Source: Adiantum capillus-veneris (taxonomy: Eukaryota; Streptophyta; Polypodiopsida; Polypodiales; Pteridaceae). Taken from it: a stretch of 64,000 nucleotides of DNA. The DNA lies in assembly GCA_014529385.2 (NCBI GenBank), contig CM043953.1, forward strand, positions 80,289,338-80,353,337. The letters are read 5' to 3'. Within the stretch, counting starts at the first letter, position 1. Each line of letters starts with the position of its first letter. The notes under the pieces are model-generated. The model had not been told where the DNA came from and made no database searches. It saw only the letters and a program-made list of their open reading frames with translations. Below, in pieces: positions 59,111 through 64,000 of this stretch. A program made the translations under genes and the position numbers.

Positions 59111-59990
59111 CTAGAATTGTAGAAAGAGTTGAGGTCGTGACTTAAGAAATGTAGAATGCTATTATTGTGCTAAGAAAGGCTACTTAAAGAAAGATTGCTG
59201 TACTTTCCAGTGTGAAAAGGGCAAAGCTATTGTGAAATCTGACGCTCCAAAGAGCAGTGTAAGGATAGAGGAGATCAATGTGGTTGAATCTCCACCTCCA
59301 GAGGTTGTTCTTGACGTGAAGCAATAGCTGTCAGATGTGCTTGTTTTCACTGCCGATTTGACTCCAAATGTGCTATTATCTCTTGATCAATTTTATGTGA
59401 AAAATTGGATCATTGATTCAGGTGTTTGTTTCCATGTTACTCCCCATAGGGAATGGTTCTCCACATATACTGGTATGCATGGTTCAATCAAGCTTCGAGA
59501 TTCCTATCAGCTTGATATATGCGGTATGGGAGATGTCAAGTTATGCATGACAAATGAAGTCTGACACTCCAAAGGGCAAAGCTATTGTGAAGTCTGACAC
59601 TCCAAAGAGCAGTGCAAAGATAGAGGAGATCAATGTGGTTGAATCTCCACCTCCAAAGTTTTTCTTGACGTACAACACCCGTTAGATGTGCTTGTTTTCA
59701 CTGTTGATTTGAGTCCAGATGCGTTATTATCTATTGATGAGTGTTATGTGTAAAATTGGATCATTGATTCATGTGTCAATTTCCATGTTACTCCCCATAG
59801 GGAATGGTTCTCCACATATATTGTTATGCATGGTTTAGTCAAGCTTGGAGATACCAATTAGCTTGATATATGCAGTATGGGAGATGTCAAGTTATGCATG
59901 AAAAATGGCACTAAATTTATGCGTTTTGGATTTAGACACATTCCTTGGAAAGCTGAGAGGAATTTATTGAACTGCAATAATAAATGACTA
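59110..59990 (+). pseudogene. Ty1/copia zinc knuckle and protease, tandemly duplicated
   Basis: CYYCAKKGYLKKDC (about 59155-59200) is a knuckle with Tyr for His. The protease begins NWIIDSGVCFHVTPHREWF (about 59400-59455), the copia D-S-G motif. A second diverged copy of 59219-59560 follows from 59574; its motif reads DSC, with a TAA just before it. Each copy has its own stops. It is the 5' part of pol; no integrase or RT follows. Confidence 0.7.
59219..59920 (+). repeat. 355-bp tandem duplication in copia gag-protease
   Basis: 59219-59573 and 59574-59920 align from GGGCAAAGCTATTGTGAA to GAGATGTCAAGTTATGCATG with about 85-90 percent identity by eye. Copies have diverged, so the duplication is old. 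Confidence 0.88.
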
Positions 59991-60041
59991 CTGTACTGCC
60001 TTGGTGAAAAGACTGTCATCCTGTCATCCTAGAGAAAGAGT

Positions 60042-60603
60042 AGTCGCCACCACCGCACCCGAAGGATTAATTAGTCTATGGAGGTGGATCCATTTGCTTC
60101 TGGACTAGAGGCTGCTGGGCTCCACTGTCCATAACCTGTCCGCCTGTGAAAGGAGCCACCAACTGCTACAGGAGTGCAGAGGGTAACACCTGTCCGATAG
60201 TGTACTGAGGATGGGAGTAACATAGCCATGGCGGTGTGCACCAGCAACACCATCGCAGCAAGGAACGCTATGCATGTGGGACAATGGTGATGACTGAAAC
60301 CCCTGAGGATACTGTTGACTGTAGTACTGAACTGGAGGCTGTGTGTAGAGTCCCATAAAGTGCTGAAGTGCTGAGAAGGACCTGCAATATGCAATGGTGG
60401 CCTGGATCCAGTCCATCCAAACCCCACGTCAACTGGAGCCTGAGCCTGAGCTTGAGCAGACCTATCTCCATGTAGAAGCATTTCGCGAAATCCTTGTACC
60501 TGGGCTTTAAGGTCTTCAATGATGTTTGAATGGTGGCATCCTTGGAAAGCTGAGAGAAAGTTTGGGTAGCAGGCTTCACAGATGGAAAGGTGGTCATACC
60601 CAT
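60042..60603 (-). CDS. unidentified minus-strand ORF region
   Basis: Overlapping frames 60268-60603 and 60071-60481 could be two parts of one gene with a frameshift near 60480: MTTFPSVKPATQTFSQLSKD leads into a Gln/Ala-rich AQAQAQAPVDVG and a His/Ser-rich tail. Low-complexity, no recognised domain. It may be part of another transposon or a chance frame. Confidence 0.25.
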
Positions 60604-60832
60604 AGCATGGCCTAACCGTGTAGTAGTGAGCCTATTAGGAAATTTCGGAGGTCATTTGGAGGGCCTTCTAAGAAAATGTATTTTTTGCACTCTCTCTCTA
60701 GAAAAAATGGCAAATAAAAGAGCTGGGTCTTTCATAGTAAAAGTTCAAAAAGTGTACTTTAAGTAGATTCCTTACTCTTCTGAACATTCGTTCGTAGTGA
60801 TTGAGGGATAATCCTCTTTTCAGTTGCATTGA

Positions 60833-61488
60833 ATGAACCTCGTCAATATGGAGGGAATGAGGCTAACATGGAGGGACGAATCCGCAGCCGCCGCTATTCA
60901 CTTTCCATTAAACCTGCACATTTGGCTAATGGCGCACTCCTCAAATGGCACAAATGTTACCCAGAAACGAGCCAAATATCACCTTCACATTGATTTGGAC
61001 AATGAGTACCAACCATTGATTAAGCGCAGTAAAACAAACACACATACACCTCCCGATTCCATAGACACGCTCAGAGCTCAAGGAGCTAAACACATAGATA
61101 TCTGGACGAGAGGCTCTCTCTACCCTAAGAATCCAATGACTAATGCATCTCCACCGTTTGTCAATCCTACAAGCTTATTGACCTTTGCTGGTGATGGAGA
61201 AAAGGGCCTTCTGGGTTATTGTAAATCACTTACAAGAGAAGCTGAAGCTTACAAGAGCATTCTCCAAGCTCAACAATGTGAGATTGTTCGCCTTTCACAT
61301 TTACATTCTACAGATCAGGTTACCATTTTGCAACATAAAACAGAGGTACAAGAACTGAAAGGAAAGGTGCGAAGTTGTCAAATGAAGGACACCATCTTGG
61401 GTGGTCGTATCCGAAAGAAGAAATTGCGCAATCTTGAAACATTGCAGGTTGCATCAGGAGGTCTCAAGAAAAGAATCCGAGCATTAAG
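60833..61488 (+). CDS. transposase-like gene, exon 1
   Basis: Start at the first in-frame ATG (60833); MNLVNMEGM has a second Met six codons on. The exon ends AAG|GT at 61488. It encodes a mixed N-terminal part (NKRSKTNTHTPPD-like basic stretch) and the long amphipathic helix. Split codon AG|A passes to exon 2. Confidence 0.5.
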
Positions 61489-61625
61489 GTGATGCTTCTT
61501 GGTTGGCTACATTGTCTTAGTTAAGTAATCTTTTGTTTTTTCTTGTTATGCATTGTTTTCATGTGCCTAAATAGTGTTAGTGAAGCAAATTTTCTGTTAT
61601 TTACTTATGCATTGTCTTCATGTAG

Positions 61626-62292
61626 AAATTCAATCTATCCTGACAAGGAAAACATTGACCCCAAAGCCAATATAGGAAAGAGATTGAAGCCACTTATAGG
61701 TAGAAGCCTGGCATCAGATATAGTACATGACAAGAAGTTTAAGGTCCTACAACGAAATGTAGTGGACCGCTTTATTTCAGAGAACTCAGTGCCTGCAAAA
61801 GAGATACAAGGCACACTTGATTCACTTGGTGTAAGCAAAAGAGGATATTAGGCTATCCAAAAGTCTGTCTCATCCATCTTTGTTAGGAAGGGTATAAAAT
61901 CCAAACTTCTACCATCAGCCTCAAGTGTTTGGAAAGAGAGGTTTCAGCTTAATGAGGCACAGGGAGACTATCTTGGACAGCCCTTTCATATTAAAGCAAC
62001 TTACAGTGGCCATGGAGCAAACATGGCATATGATGAGTTCAACAATATTTTTATGGACCTGCGGATATTACAGAAGAGAATGGTGGAGTTTTACAACATC
62101 ACATTTGAAGAGTCACGTGGGGTATTACATTTTGTGTTAAAACTGGATGAGTGTGAGCTTGTTAAAGAGAAAAAGCTAGAGCGTGTTACTATTACTTTAA
62201 TGAATAGAGCCCTCTCAAAGTGTCCCAGTGATGATCCTTTATATTTTAGTGTTCAATCAGAATCTAACATATGGTGGCTTGGTGCGTTTGAG
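61626..62292 (+). pseudogene. transposase-like gene, exon 2
   Basis: After TGTAG| the frame gives NSIYPDKENIDPKANIG, meets TAG at 61849-61851 and goes on with AIQKSVSSIFVRKG, GHGANMAYDEF and the first candidate catalytic Asp in LKLDECEL. It ends WWLGAFE|GTAAG. Confidence 0.5.
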
Positions 62293-62360
62293 GTAAGCGA
62301 GATTCTCAAGTAAGCTCAAATGTTCAGATCTACTTAAGTCTCATTTATTTTGTGTTGCAG

Positions 62361-63233
62361 GTAAAGAAAGAAGATCATGAGATTCTATATTGGGTGTTCC
62401 ATCGAACTAATATTCCGGAGGTGATTGATCGACAGACTAACCAGGGAGAGGTACTACGTCTAGATGGAAGGGGAGACTTTCAAGTTCAGTGGCATCTTGC
62501 AGGTGACCTTAAAACATTAAAGTGCATGTATAATTGTGGAATGGGTGCAATGGCAAAGTCACCGTGTTTGTGCTGCATGGAGCCTGCAAAGGTCATGGAC
62601 CCAAAGTGGTGGAGAAAAGCTCCAACACATCACATTGAGGATCCTGCTTTTCGACCGGTTTTGAAAATACCACTTGTGAATGTCCACATTTGTACAATGC
62701 ATGCCCTTTGTAGAATTGTGGAGAAATTGGTCTACTTATACATCGGGTTTGCTTGGAAGATTAAGAACTCCGCAGAACGACAAGTAGCCCTGCAGTGCTT
62801 AGAAATGGTACTGTCGGATATGGGGCTTCATGGTGGCAATGTGAAAATCCAGCGGGATGAAAAGAGATCAACTGTTGAGAAGGATGTCCCATGCAAACCA
62901 TCCATCGGTGGGGTGAAGGCACGGAGGTTTTTATCTAAGCCCCAAGGTACAAGAGATCCAAAGCTAACAAAACATGGAAAAATATATAACACATCTTATG
63001 TTAGCAAAGTAGAGTATCAGAGCTGGAAAAAGCTACATATTGCAGTCAAAGACCACGAACCAACTACTCGTAACGCGAAGGCTGAGGTTTGGCGATCAAT
63101 AGACATCCTATTTTTGATGTGCGACAAAGATGACTGGTCACAAGGTGATATGAACAAGTTCAAGGAAAATCTCAACCTTCTGAAAAAATCATTCAAGACA
63201 GCATGGACAGACACCCAGATTACTCACTACATG
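62361..63233 (+). CDS. transposase-like gene, exon 3
   Basis: An open exon of 291 codons: RTNIPEVIDRQ, LDGRGDFQVQWHLAGDLKTL with the second candidate Asp, a Cys-x-Cys-Cys pair that may bind zinc, VNVHICTMHALCRIVEKL, and a basic C-terminal part (KARRFLSKPQGTR). Confidence 0.55.
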
Positions 63234-63313
63234 GTATTATCATGTATTTCTTTCTCTCTTATGTGCAAATATGTGACTGTAAAACATTCTAACTAATCTG
63301 TTTTCATATCCAG

Positions 63314-63685
63314 CACATCATCTTCAATCATTTGCCATATTTTATATAGAAGTATGGGAACCCGGCAATATGGAATACCCAAGGGATGGAAAAGTCTCAT
63401 TACATGGCGAGAAATGCTTATTTCAGGCACACACGACATGGTGGCTCTCGAATCAAGGCTAATAGTTTGAGAGAACTATTTGAATGGTTCTATCGTAGAA
63501 TCATTCATCGAATGCAGGCAAAAGAAGTCTTGGCAAATTCAGCAACAGCACAAGCCATCAGACATTTACAACAACAAAAAGTTAAAAGATCAATGGCATA
63601 CAACAACTCCGGAGCTCGTGAAAGTCAACGAAGGTGGAGAGAGACAATGGTGTATGTGAATCACAAGTGGAGAAAGATACTCTGA
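63314..63685 (+). pseudogene. transposase-like gene, exon 4
   Basis: After CCAG| the frame reads HIIFNHLPYFI, TAG at 63347-63349, then KYGNPAIWNTQGMEKSHYMA with the candidate Glu, YFRHTRHGGSR and a basic tail to TGA at 63683-63685. Confidence 0.5.
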
Positions 63686-63748
63686 GTGGATGACATTGTA
63701 CAAAATTTATGTAATACATGATCTTATACAATTGCTACTTGAAGTGTA

Positions 63749-64000
63749 TCAAGATTTTGAAGGTTCAATTTTGTTTTTTGGCACGTCACCCTTGTAACGA
63801 ATCATGAGATGTTTGCCATACTCTAAAAGTTCATCTGGGTTTTGTCTACCAAGAGCTAGTGCCATTGCTGTGTAGGTGTAGTAATACGCTGCCCGACCAC
63901 CTGTATAGCCTGGGCAGTAACCAAAACAATCTCTAGCAAACACTTTGTCCACAAGAATGACTTTATCTGCACTTTTGGGCAGCACCGGTCCACCCAAGAA
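63749..64000 (-). CDS. unidentified ORF converging on the transposase-like gene, cut by window edge
   Basis: Minus-strand frame open from the window edge for 83 codons to a stop at 63749. It reads LPKSADKVILVDKVFARDCF, GYCPGYTGGRAAYYYTYTAM, then a charged tail NPDELLEYGKHLMIRYKGD. No start codon is in view; TTG at 63997 is not a plausible plant start, so the gene begins to the right. Only 63 bp separate its stop from that of the transposase-like gene. I do not recognise it. It could be a second gene of the same transposon. Confidence 0.45.
   Translation of the reverse strand, partial: FLGGPVLPKSADKVILVDKVFARDCFGYCPGYTGGRAAYYYTYTAMALALGRQNPDELLEYGKHLMIRYKGDVPKNKIEPSKS

Larger units (their letters stand above)
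60833..63685 (+). pseudogene. DDE transposase-like gene with four exons and two in-frame TAGs
   Basis: Exons 60833-61488, 61626-62292, 62361-63233 and 63314-63685, all with GT-AG introns and matching phases, give about 855 codons. The N-terminal part has a long helix (KSLTREAEAYKSILQAQQCE, then KTEVQELKGKVRS). Candidate catalytic residues: Asp in FVLKLDECEL, Asp in WHLAGDLKTLK and Glu in NTQGMEKSHYMAR, with SPCLCCM after the second. This outline and the final ITHYMHIIFNHLPYF block recall Transib/RAG1-type transposases, but I know similar uncharacterised plant and animal proteins and cannot name the family. TAG at 61849-61851 and 63347-63349 stand where CAG would fit. It is a recent pseudogene unless the stops are read through or spliced out. 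Confidence 0.6.

Overview
This window looks like a gene-poor, repeat-rich stretch of a plant nuclear genome. The evidence is plant-type L1 LINEs with a CCHC ORF1, several Ty3/gypsy LTR retrotransposons with gag-PR-RT-RNase H-integrase order, Ty1/copia remnants, tRNA-derived SINE-like units, a spliced gene with GT-AG introns, and abundant long (GA)n, (CA)n and poly(C)/(G) tracts. There is no operon structure and no bacterial signal. A seed-free land plant such as a fern is my guess, but the sequence alone does not settle the lineage.

Layout. Positions 1-7790 hold dispersed repeats (a direct-repeat pair near 200-780 and 1985-2470, with a related inverted piece near 6040-6190), microsatellites and a tRNA-derived SINE-like unit (3789-4160, minus strand) ending at a 42-base poly(C). 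Positions 7790-15739 hold a 5'-truncated, decayed Ty3/gypsy element on the plus strand (element C) with RT, RNase H, integrase, an unusual downstream retropepsin-like domain, a W(V/I)PK-repeat ORF, a small accessory ORF, a polypurine tract and a 3' LTR. Positions 15983-21284 hold a long but broken L1 LINE (minus). Positions 21540-25180 have no clear gene: a possible promoter with first exon, diverged internal repeats, a 150-bp (CA)n and a (CT)n. Positions 25181-26340 are a 5'-truncated L1 tail with a candidate target-site duplication.

The centre (27861-52636) is a three-level nest. A non-LTR element of a second type (minus; ORF1, APE endonuclease, RT) is cut inside its RT gene by Ty3/gypsy element A (29869-49289; LTRs about 500 bp; near-matching 5-bp target duplication TATGC/TGTGC). 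Element A is itself cut inside its post-integrase ORF by element B (30927-39756; LTRs about 570 bp; perfect TAGAG target duplication). Element B is related to element C but has lost RT, RNase H and integrase by one internal deletion; it keeps gag, a protease and an open W(V/I)PK-repeat ORF, so it looks like a non-autonomous gag-bearing derivative. The outermost LINE has (TC)n microsatellite at both ends.

Positions 52668-60050 hold a second SINE-like copy and two Ty1/copia remnants (a 3' RNase H end with polypurine tract, and a 5' LTR with primer-binding site followed by zinc-knuckle and protease sequence in a 355-bp tandem duplication). The most interesting coding unit is at 60833-63685 (plus): a four-exon gene of about 855 codons whose layout suggests a DDE transposase distantly like Transib/RAG1, interrupted by two in-frame TAG codons. 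A second ORF of unknown function converges on it from the right edge of the window.

Nearly all coding sequences here are transposon genes in decay. Many premature stops sit where Gln, Arg or Trp is expected, as methyl-cytosine deamination of silenced DNA would produce. All assignments were made by reading motifs without any database search.
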